The position numbers were made by a program, and so were the translations under genes. Below are positions 56,686 to 64,000 of a stretch of 64,000 nucleotides of DNA, piece after piece (position 1 is the stretch's first letter; each line of letters starts with the position of its first letter). Below the pieces are notes generated by a model, which worked only from the letters and a program-made list of their open reading frames with translations, did no database searches and had not been told where the DNA came from. Origin of the DNA: JANQIO01 sp965601975 (GTDB taxonomy: Bacteria; Pseudomonadota; Gammaproteobacteria; Pseudomonadales; Halieaceae); NCBI GenBank assembly GCA_965601975.1, contig OZ271856.1:3906001-3970000 (forward strand), in the 5' to 3' direction.

Positions 56686-56725
56686 CGGAAAAAAGAAAAG
56701 GGCCCACCCTTGCGGGTGAGCCCTT
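56686..56725 (-). terminator. Intrinsic terminator of the rpoBC operon
   Basis: Just after the rpoC stop on the minus strand, AAGGGCTCACCCGC-like stem pairs with GGGTGGGCCCTT (11 pairs with one mismatch, 4-nt loop) and is followed by a T-rich tail TTTCTTTTTTCC. It separates rpoBC from the accessory genes. Confidence 0.85.
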
Positions 56726-56749
56726 GATCGTCTTGCTGTGCGCGCTGGC

Positions 56750-60970
<4,221 letters not shown>

Positions 60971-61025
60971 GGTTTTTCCTCCAGTGGGAAATGCGCGTTA
61001 TCCGTTCAATGGGTTCCGGTCAGGC

Positions 61026-64000
<2,975 letters not shown>

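Overview
The window looks like a chromosomal housekeeping region of a GC-rich, free-living gammaproteobacterium. The rRNA operon of type 16S-tRNA-Ile-tRNA-Ala-23S, the gammaproteobacterial neighbour sets (ispB // rplU-rpmA-obgE, fabA-fabB, ilvY // ilvC, rpoBC-str-S10-spc-alpha) and the sequences of RpoB, EF-G, FabA and FabB all fit. A marine OM60/NOR5-type (Halieaceae/Cellvibrionales) organism is my best guess. That is an inference from gene order and protein character, not from a search. No phage, IS element, CRISPR array or antibiotic-resistance locus is visible.

Layout. 1-3.5 kb: minus-strand rRNA operon, with the 5' part of 23S running off the left edge, two spacer tRNAs, 16S, a leader with boxB/boxA-like signals and a strong promoter. 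3.5-11.8 kb: msrPQ, pssA, the divergent ilvY/ilvC pair, proB, obgE, rpmA and rplU, with ispB divergent. 11.8-18.2 kb: ispB and pgi, then a minus-strand sugar-nucleotide operon manC-galU-manB. 18.2-20.0 kb: the unsaturated fatty acid operon fabA-fabB. 20.0-24.7 kb: moeA, moaB, an RmlD-like protein, ssb and a YajR-like MFS transporter. 24.9-28.5 kb: uvrA and a DUF6498 membrane protein. 28.5-42.6 kb: an uninterrupted S10-spc-alpha ribosomal protein superoperon (rpsJ to rplQ, including secY, rpmJ and rpoA). 42.7-45.4 kb: three accessory genes (alpha/beta hydrolase, DUF501, carboxymuconolactone decarboxylase family) and a 516-bp intergenic region holding unusual palindromic repeats. 45.4-49.9 kb: the str operon (rpsL, rpsG, fusA, tuf). 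49.9-56.6 kb: an accessory island (EVE protein, lipoprotein, fructosamine-kinase-like protein, two tandem hybrid histidine kinases, PLDc_N/TPR protein). 56.7-64.0 kb: rpoC and the 3' two-thirds of rpoB.

How the genes connect. Most of the window serves protein synthesis and transcription. Several of those units share one promoter style: a -35 like TTGAC/TTGAT, a 16-17 bp spacer, TAGAAT or TATAAT, and a GC-rich discriminator, which suggests common growth-rate or stringent control. Pgi, ManC, ManB and GalU link fructose-6-P and glucose-6-P to GDP-mannose and UDP-glucose for surface polysaccharide. MoaB and MoeA make the molybdenum cofactor that MsrP needs. PssA, FabA and FabB supply membrane lipid.

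The most unusual structure is a pair of ~100-bp elements at 44966-45067 and 45153-45248, in opposite orientation between the convergent ends of the CMD-family gene and tuf. Each folds as a long outer stem around three hairpins. The two copies share the inner sequence, while the outer stems differ completely in sequence yet stay perfectly self-complementary, which points to selection on structure.
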